From Oligoflexia bacterium (GTDB taxonomy: Bacteria; Bdellovibrionota_G; JALEGL01): DNA of 64,000 nt. A program made the translations under genes and the position numbers. Shown here piece after piece: positions 1-9,583 of this stretch (its first letter is position 1; each line of letters starts with the position of its first letter). A model generated the notes under the pieces. It ran no database searches, was not told the DNA's origin, and was given only the letters and a program-made list of their open reading frames with translations. The stretch is taken from positions 1 through 64,000 of the forward strand of contig DAOLES010000008.1 of the NCBI GenBank assembly GCA_035326705.1. Reading direction: 5' to 3'.

Positions 1-26
1 TCAGCCGAGTGTTCATTAAAAATAAT
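1..26. repeat. partial copy of a structured intergenic repeat, cut by the left edge
   Basis: The first 26 bases match 7758-7782 with one substitution and one inserted T. In the second copy this stretch is the 3' half of a long inverted repeat, so the window appears to open inside another copy. Like the second copy, it lies just beyond the 3' end of a minus-strand gene. The rest of 1-136 is AT-rich and shows nothing else I can name. Confidence 0.5.
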
Positions 27-136
27 CTGTACTATATCTTTGTTAAAGCACTATAACTTTTTATAGGAAAGCACTCCAAGTAAATCTATAAAGTACTATC
101 CACTCTCAAATAATCAACTCCCCAACATTTTCTTAC

Positions 137-2308
137 TTATAAGTCTGCCCCAGCCAAAGGAATAACTGGAAAACCACCCATTTCTGGAAGAACCCAATAA
201 TTGTCATTAATAAAAAATAACCAACTATCCAAAGGTTCATTATCTTGGTTATAAAAATGGTCGAGCGTCACTTGTTCTTGCGCACTGTTGGTGTTGCAAT
301 TATCACATAAGACACACGAAAAATAATGATTGTTTTGTGCAGTTGTATACCACGTACCAGCAGCAATCAATGTTCCAGTCTGACTGCCGGTAATACTATT
401 ATTAGCTGTAAAAGAATTGTTAAGTTTAAGCTTTGCATTATTTTGGACATAAACATCACCAATAAGTCCACCTGACAAACCATTGCTCGAAACAGTTTGA
501 GCAATAGAGTATACATTGTTGATTGTAGAAAATGTTCCAGCTAGATCGAAAACTTTGCCAATAAAACCACCACATATAGTATCATTACATGCAACTGAGC
601 CAGATGCATATGCATTAGCAATATTTGCCCTACTAATCGTTCCAGCAAAACCGCCTGCTTCTTTTATTGCGTTGACATTTCCGGTTGCATAGCACCATTC
701 TATATTTTGAATGCGTCCATATGATCCAACCAAACCTGCAAAGCCACCAACACCAAATTCACCCGTTACATTGCCCATAGCATAGCTTCTACTAATATTA
801 ACTTCACCAGAGACACTACCAATCAATCCACCAGAATAATAAGCAAAATCGCTTGCTTCTACGTTTCCTGTAGCATGTGCATGCTTTATGGTTCCTCTAT
901 TAACAGATCCAATTAATCCACCAGCACTATGTCCATCCACCAATACAACATTGGCTGTTGAATAGCTGTTTTCAATACTAGCATCAGACATTGCTCCAAT
1001 CAATCCTCCTACATTGACACAAGAGCCATTGCACCGAACTGAACCTTGTGAAAATGATTCTGTAATCATAGCCTGACTACCACCTAAGTAACCAACCAAA
1101 CCACCAACATTTCCGCCATCAGCGCTATTGACAATAATATCTACTGAAGCACTAGAGTTTTTAATAGTATGGTTTGAAGTATTTCCAATCAGTCCCGCCA
1201 CGCTTGAACGACCTTGAATTGTTCCATTTAAAAAATGGATGTTTTCTATAAAGCTATCGCTCCCTGTAGACTGTCCCAAAACCCCGCCAACACGCCAAGC
1301 GTTTGACATTATATTTCCATTGACCGTAATACCAGACAGTACAGAGTCACGTGAAGATCCGGCAAGCAAACCATAATAACCGACCACATTTTCTTCTGAT
1401 CCATTGACATTGATATCAAAATCAACCAGGTTAACATCCACTATTTTTGAGGTGTCAATTTGAGAAAATAGTCCAATATAATCAGATGTTTGCCGCAAGA
1501 GAACTTGTGACACATCATAAACAGGAAGTGTTGGTGCAAAGGCACCGCCAGTATCATATTTATAACCTACAAAATCATGATTTAAACCTATCAAAGAACC
1601 TGTGAAACTTTGACCCTGATTATCGCCACCTATGGTAAAGTAACGATGGTCTTCAGAGTAAAAATTTGTAAAATCAACATCAGAACACAGTAAATAATGT
1701 TTCGTAAACGCATTTACATCAGAGGCTAAAGAATAAATTTGTTCCGGTGTGTACAACTCATAACGATTACCCACTTCACCATTACCTAAATTATTGTAAG
1801 CAACTAAGTTTGGATGTGTGTCTTGGTTATATGTACAGTGTAAAAACTCAACCTCTTTGTTGATTGATAAGTCGTTTAAACCATTTAAAACAGCATAAAT
1901 TGCAACAATTTGCTCAATTTGATTACGAACATAAAACTCGTTCTTATAAGAATCACTATTAGATAATATTGTACTGGTAATGGCTTGACTGCAAGATGCA
2001 TCTGAAAAAAACTGCGCATTTCCATTTTGATTTAAATTGAGTGTATAACTTGATGCTATCATTCCACCTAGAGGTGCAGGGTTTTGAGGCGCATTTATAG
2101 GAATATTTATTAGCCCTACTTGATACGGACCCAAGCATGTTCCGGTTAAACCATGATCAGGACCGTCAAGGAAAAGCTCTGGATCCAACTGCTTAATAAT
2201 CAAACCGTTTAAACCTAAATTTTTGTTGGACTGTTCTCCTACATGTTGTCTTTGATCAGCACACGAAATTAAAAAACATATACTTAATATAATAATTAAC
2301 TTTTTCAT
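137..2308 (-). CDS. GLUG-repeat surface lipoprotein
   Basis: The 723-residue product starts with a lipoprotein signal peptide whose lipobox L-I-S-C places the lipidated cysteine at residue 16. A polar, Cys-containing region of about 290 residues follows. After it comes a long array (about residues 305-640) of GLUG-type units, each a GGL(I/V)G core followed by a Ser/Ala/Asn-rich strand such as SYAMGNV or AYASGSV. GLUG repeats form beta-helix or beta-solenoid stalks in bacterial surface and adhesin-like proteins, so an exported, surface-anchored role is likely; the ligand is unknown. The start is supported by AGGGG just upstream of the ATG. A CxxCxxC cluster lies near the C-terminus (about residue 675). 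The gene stands alone, downstream of mfd on the same strand. Confidence 0.75.
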   Translation of the reverse strand: MKKLIIILSICFLISCADQRQHVGEQSNKNLGLNGLIIKQLDPELFLDGPDHGLTGTCLGPYQVGLINIPINAPQNPAPLGGMIASSYTLNLNQNGNAQFFSDASCSQAITSTILSNSDSYKNEFYVRNQIEQIVAIYAVLNGLNDLSINKEVEFLHCTYNQDTHPNLVAYNNLGNGEVGNRYELYTPEQIYSLASDVNAFTKHYLLCSDVDFTNFYSEDHRYFTIGGDNQGQSFTGSLIGLNHDFVGYKYDTGGAFAPTLPVYDVSQVLLRQTSDYIGLFSQIDTSKIVDVNLVDFDINVNGSEENVVGYYGLLAGSSRDSVLSGITVNGNIMSNAWRVGGVLGQSTGSDSFIENIHFLNGTIQGRSSVAGLIGNTSNHTIKNSSASVDIIVNSADGGNVGGLVGYLGGSQAMITESFSQGSVRCNGSCVNVGGLIGAMSDASIENSYSTANVVLVDGHSAGGLIGSVNRGTIKHAHATGNVEASDFAYYSGGLIGSVSGEVNISRSYAMGNVTGEFGVGGFAGLVGSYGRIQNIEWCYATGNVNAIKEAGGFAGTISRANIANAYASGSVACNDTICGGFIGKVFDLAGTFSTINNVYSIAQTVSSNGLSGGLIGDVYVQNNAKLKLNNSFTANNSITGSQTGTLIAAGTWYTTAQNNHYFSCVLCDNCNTNSAQEQVTLDHFYNQDNEPLDSWLFFINDNYWVLPEMGGFPVIPLAGADL

Positions 2309-2405
2309 TTTTCCCCTAATCTAATTCAAATAATGATGTTATGCGTTAATAACATATTTTTACTCGCAAATCAATCCCTTTTTGTATACAATGATATCCA
2401 TTACC

Positions 2406-5400
2406 TTAAACCACGCTCTTTAAAAAAGCTTTGGTTTCTTTGAATGCATCCATATCATGATCAATAGAAATGCTTAAACGTTGATCAGGATGCAATTGAA
2501 TTTTTTCATTGCGTTTGACTTGCTTTAACAACTTGTCCATGTTGATTGGTGCTTTATCACTAAATTCAATACTTGGACCTTCATCGGAGATCCGTAAAAC
2601 ACTTACACCACAATTTTTGGCTACAATTTTAAGCTGAATAACCTCAACTAAGTTTTCAACTGTTCTTGGAATGGGTCCAAACCTATCTCTTACTTCAGCA
2701 ACCAAGCTTTCCAAAGCTTGTTCATCTTTGGCTGCAGAAAAGCGTTTATACAAAACCAGCCTCTCGCCTGTATCTCTAACATATTCTTCCGGAAAATAGG
2801 CTGGTAGTGTTGTTTGAATTTCTGGCTCAATCTCTTCTTCTGTTTGACTTTCTCCTTTAAGTTTACGCACTTCTCTTTCTAATAAAGACGCATACAACTC
2901 AAAACCAATTTCTGCTGCATGTCCTGACTGAGCAGAACCCAACATATTCCCCGCTCCTCTGATTTCCAAATCATGCATAGCAATTTTTAAGCCTGACCCT
3001 AAATCTGTAAATCTTTGCAAGGCTCTTAAACGCTTTAAAGCATCACTGCTGATGATGTCTTCTCCAGGTATCATCAAATAGGTATAGGCTTCTTTGTCTG
3101 AGCGACCTACTCTTCCTCGCAGCTGATACAGTTGCGCTAAACCAAAACAATCAGCTCTATTGATAATCATGGTATTGGCATTGGGAACATCTACCCCAGA
3201 TTCAATGATGGTTGTACTTAACAAAACATCAAACTCTTTTTTAATGAAGCCTAACATTTTTTGTTCTAATATTTTTTCATCCATTTGGCCGTGGGCATAT
3301 TCTATTCTAGCTTCTGGCACCAAAGTCTTTAAATGCAACCATTGTGCATCCATGGTATCTACTCTATTATGCAAGAAAAAAACCTGACCTTTTCTAGCCA
3401 GCTCTTTTCTAATAGCATCTCTGATTAATGCATCATCATTTTTGCACAAAAACGTCTTGACAGATTTACGATCTAAAGGAGGTGTGTTGATAATGGATAA
3501 GTCTCTAATTCCGGTCATGGATAATTGTAAAGTTCTAGGAATAGGTGTTGCCGTTAAGGTTAAAACATTCACTTGATTGCGATAACTTTTAATAGTTTCC
3601 TTATGCTTAACACCAAAACGATGTTCTTCATCTAAAACCAATAAACCTAAATTTTTAAATTTGATGTCTTTGGAAAGCAAGCGATGCGTCCCTACCACTA
3701 TATCCAATTCACCCTTGGCCAATTGATCTACAATTTTTTTCTGGGCTGCCTTGCTCTGAAAACGACTTAAAAAATCAACCTTAACGGGATAACCCTGCAT
3801 ACGCTCTTTAAAGGTTTCATAATGTTGCTGACACAAAATGGTTGTTGGCACCAATACTGCCGTTTGCTTACCTTCTTCTACCGTTCTAAATGCTGCTCGC
3901 AATGCAATTTCAGTTTTACCAAACCCTACATCTCCACAAACCAAGCGATCCATGGGTTTGGAGCTTTCTAAATCTTGCGCAATGTCATCAATGGTCTTAA
4001 GCTGATCTGGAGTTTCTTCAAAAGGAAAATCACTTTCAAAGGCTTTATACATTTCATCTGCTGGTTGATAAGCTTTACCTGAAGCCAGTTGTCTCTTAGC
4101 ATAAAGTTCAATCAGCTCTTGTGCCATTTCTTCAACGGCTTTTTTAGCTTTGGCTTTGGTTTTTTCCCAAGTAGAATTTTGCCCAAGTTTATCTAAGCTC
4201 GGTTTACGCCCTTCACCGCCAACATATTTATGAATTCTGTTCAGTCTATAGACGGGTAAGAATAACTTATCTTGACCCGCATATTCTATTTTTAAAAAAT
4301 CGTTTTCCAGGTTATTGAATTTTATTCGCTCTAAACCTTGATAAACTCCCACCCCATGATCAATATGGACAATATAATCACCTTTACTCAAATCTTGTAA
4401 AGAACCAAACTGTTGTGCTTCCTGTACTTTTTGCTGAACAACTTTCTTTTTTGAACCAAAAATATCTTTGCTACTGATAAAAACATCATTGCTGTCTAAA
4501 TCTACAAAACTTTCTGACAAGCTTCCTAAACACAATACAATATCTTGTACTGTTTTTTTGGTTTCACCCTCAGCCAGTAAAGCAACAGAAAGATCATGGT
4601 GTTGCAAAATATTTTTTAATTTATGCGCGTCATTTTCTTGTTCGCAAACAATAAAAATCACCCTTTGTTGATTTTTTTGATCGTCAATCAATTTTAATAA
4701 GGGCTTTAAAGGCTCTTGCTTTTTGTGTTCAATTTTTAATGCATGTCTAAGTTTTGCTAGGTCTTGGATGTTTTTTTCAATAACCACATGGTTAAATTGA
4801 GCAGTATCTTCATGGCTTAGAATATCTTGTAAAACAAAATGTGTTTTTTCATCCCATAATTTAAAATTTTTTTGAGCTTCAATAAAATGTTCTTGCGGGA
4901 AACAACGCACCTCAGCATGGTCCTGCTGATCATTTTTTTCTAACAGCTTATCTTCTAGTTTTTTTTGGCTGCGTTTTAAAACCAATGGATCAACGCTAAG
5001 CCAAACTGCGTTTTCATCTTGTTTTATATAATCTAGAATGCTGTGCTGCTGCCCATAAAACACAGGCAGCAAATCATGATAAATGGGTAAAAATTGTTGC
5101 TCATCCAAGGCCAACAAAATATTGGTTCTTTTGGATGCTGGTATTTCTCTGGCATCCACATAATTTTTGATATTTTTTCTGGCAAGATCACTGATTGCTT
5201 TATTCAATAAAATTTCTGAAGATGGCACAACATCAATTTGCTTAAGCTCATCCAATGACTTTTGATTAAAAACATCAAAACTACGGATGCTTTCAATCTC
5301 ATCTGCAAAAAATTCTAATCTGTAAGGTACTCTTGCCTGACTTAAAAAAACATCTACAATTGAACCCCGAACAGAAAATTGACCCTTAGCATCCACTTGC

Positions 5401-5843
5401 GTCACTTGTTCATAGCCAATTGACACCAGGCGTTCAATCAGATGCTCTCTATCTATCTCTTGCTGTACAGATAAGTGTAAACTATTGGATTTTAGTACAT
5501 CTATAGGGATGGTCACTTGTGATAAGGCCATCACTGGTACAAGAATAATATCGGCTTTTTTGTGCACCAGGGCATGCAAAACCTTTATTCTTTCTTGCAT
5601 ATCACGTTGATCTTCTAAAAAATGTTTAGACTTGAATAAACTCTCTTTTCCGGGATAGGCAAAAACTTTAAGTTTTTTTTGATTATGATGGAACTTTAAA
5701 AAAAACTTCAAGTCTTCAAGTAAATTTTGTACTGCGTTTTCATCAGGCAGCAATAAAACATGTTGCTTCCCTGACTGATAGATTTGCTCTAAAAAAGTCT
5801 TAGCGTATGCTGGACCCAATAAGCCTGTAAACACTTTTTTCAT
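2406..5843 (-). CDS. mfd: transcription-repair coupling factor Mfd
   Basis: Mfd removes RNA polymerase stalled at DNA lesions and recruits UvrA. At 1145 residues it has the normal full length. The N-terminal half is UvrB-like. A CarD/TRCF RNA-polymerase-interacting domain lies around residues 485-545 (GDYIVHIDHGVGVYQG). A RecG-like superfamily 2 translocase follows, with Walker A GDVGFGKTE, the DEEH box, TATPIPRTLQ and QLRGRVGRS. The C-terminal TRCF domain is present. No key motif is missing. The gene is divergent from the small membrane-protein gene at 6007 and probably monocistronic. Confidence 0.97.
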   Translation of the reverse strand: MKKVFTGLLGPAYAKTFLEQIYQSGKQHVLLLPDENAVQNLLEDLKFFLKFHHNQKKLKVFAYPGKESLFKSKHFLEDQRDMQERIKVLHALVHKKADIILVPVMALSQVTIPIDVLKSNSLHLSVQQEIDREHLIERLVSIGYEQVTQVDAKGQFSVRGSIVDVFLSQARVPYRLEFFADEIESIRSFDVFNQKSLDELKQIDVVPSSEILLNKAISDLARKNIKNYVDAREIPASKRTNILLALDEQQFLPIYHDLLPVFYGQQHSILDYIKQDENAVWLSVDPLVLKRSQKKLEDKLLEKNDQQDHAEVRCFPQEHFIEAQKNFKLWDEKTHFVLQDILSHEDTAQFNHVVIEKNIQDLAKLRHALKIEHKKQEPLKPLLKLIDDQKNQQRVIFIVCEQENDAHKLKNILQHHDLSVALLAEGETKKTVQDIVLCLGSLSESFVDLDSNDVFISSKDIFGSKKKVVQQKVQEAQQFGSLQDLSKGDYIVHIDHGVGVYQGLERIKFNNLENDFLKIEYAGQDKLFLPVYRLNRIHKYVGGEGRKPSLDKLGQNSTWEKTKAKAKKAVEEMAQELIELYAKRQLASGKAYQPADEMYKAFESDFPFEETPDQLKTIDDIAQDLESSKPMDRLVCGDVGFGKTEIALRAAFRTVEEGKQTAVLVPTTILCQQHYETFKERMQGYPVKVDFLSRFQSKAAQKKIVDQLAKGELDIVVGTHRLLSKDIKFKNLGLLVLDEEHRFGVKHKETIKSYRNQVNVLTLTATPIPRTLQLSMTGIRDLSIINTPPLDRKSVKTFLCKNDDALIRDAIRKELARKGQVFFLHNRVDTMDAQWLHLKTLVPEARIEYAHGQMDEKILEQKMLGFIKKEFDVLLSTTIIESGVDVPNANTMIINRADCFGLAQLYQLRGRVGRSDKEAYTYLMIPGEDIISSDALKRLRALQRFTDLGSGLKIAMHDLEIRGAGNMLGSAQSGHAAEIGFELYASLLEREVRKLKGESQTEEEIEPEIQTTLPAYFPEEYVRDTGERLVLYKRFSAAKDEQALESLVAEVRDRFGPIPRTVENLVEVIQLKIVAKNCGVSVLRISDEGPSIEFSDKAPINMDKLLKQVKRNEKIQLHPDQRLSISIDHDMDAFKETKAFLKSVV

Positions 5844-5962
5844 AAGCTTTGCCTGTATCCCTCATATTGCTGTTCAGGTCAATTGAAAATCTTTGTAAGC
5901 TTATCCCTTCAAATGATCTTGATCCTAACAAAAAAGAATGCTCTTACAAAAACAAGCATTGA

Positions 5963-5991
5963 TTAACTTTTTTGCGCCTTCATGTTATGCT
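5963..5991 (+). promoter_or_regulatory. possible sigma-70 type promoter
   Basis: TTAACT (5963-5968) and TATGCT (5986-5991) are separated by exactly 17 bases. A transcript would start about ten bases before the ATG at 6007, leaving almost no leader. No Shine-Dalgarno sequence precedes that ATG, which would fit a near-leaderless mRNA. This is a reading by eye only. Confidence 0.35.
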
Positions 5992-6006
5992 GGCGCCTGA
6001 ATCGTC

Positions 6007-6858
6007 ATGCAATTAATTAACACTGGAAAATATGTTCTTAAGTTTTATTTTTCTGACCCTGGAGCAAGTCCTGCTTGGGTCTCAAAATCCTTTAAATATA
6101 TTGATAAACTTCCGGATAATGACAGACAGTCTCTTATTGATATTCATTTTAAAAATGACGGCGCAGATGTTCCTTTGGCTTTTATCAATTTAGCAAAATT
6201 AGGGTTTTTTGCTTTAGAGAAACGCTTTCAAAACTCTGACCAATCCTTAAAGCTTGAAACCTTGGATGAAGAGTTTGTTATTTTAAAACAAAAAATTGAT
6301 ACTTTCGTTAAAGAAAATAATTTTGGCATGGATAAAATAGAATTTTATCAACATGAAATGGAAAATTTAGAAAAACAACTGAACATGTTTTCTAAAAAAT
6401 TAAAAGAATCAAAAAGCTTTTTTTATAGAAAAAAAGATAAACATGAAAAACCTGTAAATAAACCTGTTCAAAACAATGAATCTAAAAAATCCAAACCACG
6501 CGTCACCTTGTTACTTTTTACTTTATTGATCACTTTAAGTATTGTTTTTCACAAACCCGTCATTACTGCAGTATGGCAAATATTTATTAGATCTAAAGTA
6601 GATAATATAAGCACGCAGTTAAAAGTGCTTAACTATGAAATAGACGGAAGACGCTTAACTCTATTTGTTGATGAGAAGGAGTTACAGTCAAAAAAATACC
6701 CTGAACTTAAAGATATTTTAGAAAACATGATGCAAAAATCTTTTGCCAATGGTTTTGAAAATTTTGTTGTTAAAACCCCTACAAATAAAATTGTTGCAAA
6801 AAATATTTTGGTCAACAACAAGTCTTCACTTTACTTGTTTTATACCCCTGAACAATAA
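6007..6858 (+). CDS. single-pass membrane protein of unknown function
   Basis: I do not recognise this 283-residue protein. Its N-terminal 125 residues look globular. Then comes a charged helical stretch (about 110-135) and a Lys-rich linker (135-165). One hydrophobic segment lies at about 166-184. A C-terminal domain of about 95 residues follows, probably on the other side of the membrane. No signal peptide precedes the first domain, so the Lys-rich side is probably cytoplasmic and the C-terminal domain periplasmic. It is divergent from mfd, and neither neighbour suggests a job. Codon use and AT content resemble the surroundings. Confidence 0.7.
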   Translation: MQLINTGKYVLKFYFSDPGASPAWVSKSFKYIDKLPDNDRQSLIDIHFKNDGADVPLAFINLAKLGFFALEKRFQNSDQSLKLETLDEEFVILKQKIDTFVKENNFGMDKIEFYQHEMENLEKQLNMFSKKLKESKSFFYRKKDKHEKPVNKPVQNNESKKSKPRVTLLLFTLLITLSIVFHKPVITAVWQIFIRSKVDNISTQLKVLNYEIDGRRLTLFVDEKELQSKKYPELKDILENMMQKSFANGFENFVVKTPTNKIVAKNILVNNKSSLYLFYTPEQ

Positions 6859-7052
6859 AAATTTTATGTAACTTTTTTACATTCCATATTACTTAAAAGA
6901 AAGTTTAAGTAAGCCCAGACATAAACAGAGGCTGTGAACTATTACGCCATCAATTTATATTGATTCAAATGCTAAAGTTCAAACAACCTGCGTTATCCAT
7001 CAAACAAATAAGAGAGAGTACTCCTAGTCTTCTCAGTCTGTGTGTATCCGGC

Positions 7053-7081
7053 ATCAAAAAATCTTTCCCCTATTTTTTGAT
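7053..7081. promoter_or_regulatory. inverted repeat upstream of a haem-motif lipoprotein gene
   Basis: Ten bases, ATCAAAAAAT, pair perfectly with ATTTTTTGAT across a nine-base loop. The flanks TCCGGC and ACTGGA extend the stem imperfectly. It sits in the 261-base gap between the genes ending at 6858 and starting at 7120. It could be a weak terminator of the upstream gene or an operator; the sequence does not decide. Confidence 0.3.
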
Positions 7082-7119
7082 ACTGGATTTTACTGTCTTA
7101 AGGTTTTATACTGTAATTA

Positions 7120-7644
7120 ATGCGCTATTTTACTAAAGTATTTGTTTTATGCTTCATGCTTTTGAACTGTACATTATTGTTAAATGGCTGTTTTGATATT
7201 GCTTTGAATGATCAAGACCCCAATGATTACCTTGACCCCAATCTTGTAACACCAACCCCTCCTCCAACGGGTGGACCTACCCCAACATTTGAAGATGATG
7301 TCCTACCGGCTTTTGCTTCTGCCTCATGTACCAGTTCTGGGTGTCACGGTAATGGTGCAGTCCAAGTGGCTGTTTCCAATCCTCCGGGTTTAAACTTTCA
7401 AATTGGCGATGGCGCCCCCAGTGGGCCCAATGAGGATACAGCTCAATATCTGTATGACTATTTATTGGGTAACAATGGTAACACCCTTTATGTCAATACC
7501 AACTCTCCTCAAAACAGTTATCTTTTAAATTATCCTCAATCAACTGGCAGTTCCCATGCTGGCGGGCCTAGTGCTTGGGGAGGAACCAGCAGTAACAACT
7601 ACCAAACAGTATTGGCTTGGATACAAGCTGGGGCTCCATTTTGA
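7120..7644 (+). CDS. small lipoprotein with CX4CH haem-type motif
   Basis: The 174-residue product has a signal peptide ending in the lipobox L-N-G-C (Cys 24). A Pro/Thr-rich linker follows (about 40-57). A domain then opens with a CX4CH motif (C70, C75, H76). The usual cytochrome c attachment motif is CXXCH; spaced variants of this kind occur in secreted cytochrome-like domains of some Gram-negative phyla. The ending W-I-x-x-G-A-P-F resembles the close of such domains. I infer a periplasmic or surface haem-binding lipoprotein, with haem attachment unproven. Shine-Dalgarno complementarity is poor. Confidence 0.6.
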   Translation: MRYFTKVFVLCFMLLNCTLLLNGCFDIALNDQDPNDYLDPNLVTPTPPPTGGPTPTFEDDVLPAFASASCTSSGCHGNGAVQVAVSNPPGLNFQIGDGAPSGPNEDTAQYLYDYLLGNNGNTLYVNTNSPQNSYLLNYPQSTGSSHAGGPSAWGGTSSNNYQTVLAWIQAGAPF

Positions 7645-7714
7645 TCTTTTCCTAAGGGGGGATCTTGCTCGCTTTTCGTTGGTAATCGAATATGCTTTTA
7701 CCAAACATCGCTAG

Positions 7715-7782
7715 ATTATTTTTATGCAACATAAAGGCCTTGAGGGCGCAAGCCCGATCAGCCGAATGTTCATAAAAATAAT
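7715..7782. repeat. structured intergenic repeat with a GNRA-capped hairpin
   Basis: ATTATTTTTATG at 7715-7726 is perfectly complementary to 7771-7782. Allowing one bulged C extends the stem to 17 pairs. Inside it, 7744-7755 forms GGGC-GCAA-GCCC, a four-pair stem with a GCAA tetraloop. The 3' part recurs at 1-26. The element sits between the converging ends of the genes at 7120 and 7802, so it could act as a terminator, a structured RNA or a REP/MITE-like mobile repeat. Confidence 0.55.
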
Positions 7783-7801
7783 TTTGCTTGCTTTGATGGA
7801 A

Positions 7802-9517
7802 CTACGCTGTTTTAAAAATGCCTTGTAGCACGTCTTTCAACTGATCTGGGTTGATCAATTTTTTTTCTTGTTCTGTCCGTTGTTTAATTTCTACTTTACC
7901 CTCAGCTAAGGCTTTTGCACCCACTGTAATTTGCACGGGAATGCCTAAAAGATCGGCGTCTTTAAACTTCCCGCCCGCACCCATCTTGCGATCATCGTAC
8001 AAGACATCATAGCCCAAAGACTTTAACTGCTCGTACAAGGTATCCGCTGTGTCTTGAACTTGCCCGGGTTTGCTATCAGTACTGATTAAGTAAATATCAA
8101 AAGGCGCCAAGGCTTTGGGCCAAACAATCCCATATTCATCATGATTTTGCTCAATGGCAGCGGCAGCCGTTCTGGCAATACCAATTCCATAACAGCCCAT
8201 GACCATAGGCTTTTGTTTGCCATCTTCATCTAAAAAGTTTGCGCCTAAACTTTCACTGTATTTGGTCCCAAGCTTAAATACATGGCCCACTTCAATACCG
8301 CGTTCAATATTAATGGGGTTTTTGCACTTTGGACAAGCATCGCCGGCTTTGACTTCACTAAGTAAAACATGATGATCCAAATTAAAATCTTGTCCTGCAA
8401 CAACGCCACTTGTGTGGTAGCCTTGCTCATTGGCACCACTGGTGTAAGCTTGGTCTTTAACAATAAATTTATCCACAATCACTGCTGCCAGTTGCTCGGT
8501 TTTTAAATTTTGTGGGCCAATGGAGCCTGGATAAACACCCACCAATTGCTTTACTTTTTCTTCTTCTGGCAAGCGCATATGTTGACCTTTAAGATAACGG
8601 AGCAAAGCAATTTCATTGAGCTCTCTATCCCCTGGCAAGACCACCGCATAAAATTTAGAATCCACTTCCACAATTAAAGTCTTTAAAACGGTGTTGAGTT
8701 CAATGTTTAAAAAATCAGCCACCTCTTTGGTTTTTTTCATGTCCGGGGTATGAATCTTTTTTTGCTCTATCTTATTTGGATTGTTTACTGTTTGATCAAT
8801 GAACGCATCAGCTTTTTCACTGTTGGCAGCATAGTCACAGTTGCTGCATACCAAAACAGCGTCTTCCCCGGTCTGAGCCATGACCATAAACTCTTGCGAG
8901 AGTTGCCCCCCAATATTGCCAGAGTCTGCTTCAACAGCTTTAAAGCGTACACCACAACGGGTAAAAATATTTTGGTAGGCCTTGAACATTTTTTGATAAC
9001 TCTCATCTGCCGCTTCAGAGCTAACATCAAAACTGTAGGCATCTTTCATGGTGAATTCACGTGAGCGCATCACACCAAAGCGGGGCCGCACTTCATCTCT
9101 AAATTTGGTTTGAATTTGATAGAGATTCACCGGCAATTGCTTGTAGGATTGAATTTCACGGCGCACCAAATCCGTAATAGCTTCTTCATGCGTGGGTGCA
9201 AAACAATAGTCTCTGTCTTTTCTGTCCTTGATTCTTAACAGTTCTTTGCCAGTGCTTTCCCAACGGCCGCTTTCTTCCCATAATTCTTTGGGGTGAATGG
9301 CCGGTAAACTTACTTCCATGGCGCCGGCCGCGTTCATCTCTTCCCGGACCAGCTGTTCTACTTTACGAAACACTTTTAAACCCAAAGGCAAAACATCATA
9401 AATGCCGGCAGCCAATTGCCTGATCATGCCAGCTCTAAGCATCAGTTGATGGCTAACAATCTCAGCTTCAGCTGGAACTTCTTTCTGTGTAGGGCAAAAA
9501 AACTGTGAAAACTTCAT
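7802..9517 (-). CDS. proS: prolyl-tRNA synthetase, bacterial type
   Basis: ProS charges tRNA-Pro with proline. The 571-residue length and layout match the bacterial form. An N-terminal class II catalytic part carries motif 2 (RPRFGVMRSREFTMKDAYSFD region). A YbaK-like editing domain is inserted at about residues 230-390. The catalytic domain then resumes with motif 3 (GCYGIGIARTAAAAIEQ). The C-terminal anticodon-binding domain (from about 470) ends the protein. Motifs appear complete. The gene is on its own, convergent with the preceding lipoprotein gene. Confidence 0.97.
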   Translation of the reverse strand: MKFSQFFCPTQKEVPAEAEIVSHQLMLRAGMIRQLAAGIYDVLPLGLKVFRKVEQLVREEMNAAGAMEVSLPAIHPKELWEESGRWESTGKELLRIKDRKDRDYCFAPTHEEAITDLVRREIQSYKQLPVNLYQIQTKFRDEVRPRFGVMRSREFTMKDAYSFDVSSEAADESYQKMFKAYQNIFTRCGVRFKAVEADSGNIGGQLSQEFMVMAQTGEDAVLVCSNCDYAANSEKADAFIDQTVNNPNKIEQKKIHTPDMKKTKEVADFLNIELNTVLKTLIVEVDSKFYAVVLPGDRELNEIALLRYLKGQHMRLPEEEKVKQLVGVYPGSIGPQNLKTEQLAAVIVDKFIVKDQAYTSGANEQGYHTSGVVAGQDFNLDHHVLLSEVKAGDACPKCKNPINIERGIEVGHVFKLGTKYSESLGANFLDEDGKQKPMVMGCYGIGIARTAAAAIEQNHDEYGIVWPKALAPFDIYLISTDSKPGQVQDTADTLYEQLKSLGYDVLYDDRKMGAGGKFKDADLLGIPVQITVGAKALAEGKVEIKQRTEQEKKLINPDQLKDVLQGIFKTA

Positions 9518-9583
9518 GTCTGCCCTATAACACAGATTGCCAGTTTTTCTTACAATTACTTAAGCATAAAACGTATAGGTGGA

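Noticed and set aside
6859..7119. Possible 6S-like small RNA
   Set aside because: Partial pairing between the ends was seen, but no long helix with a central bubble could be drawn convincingly.
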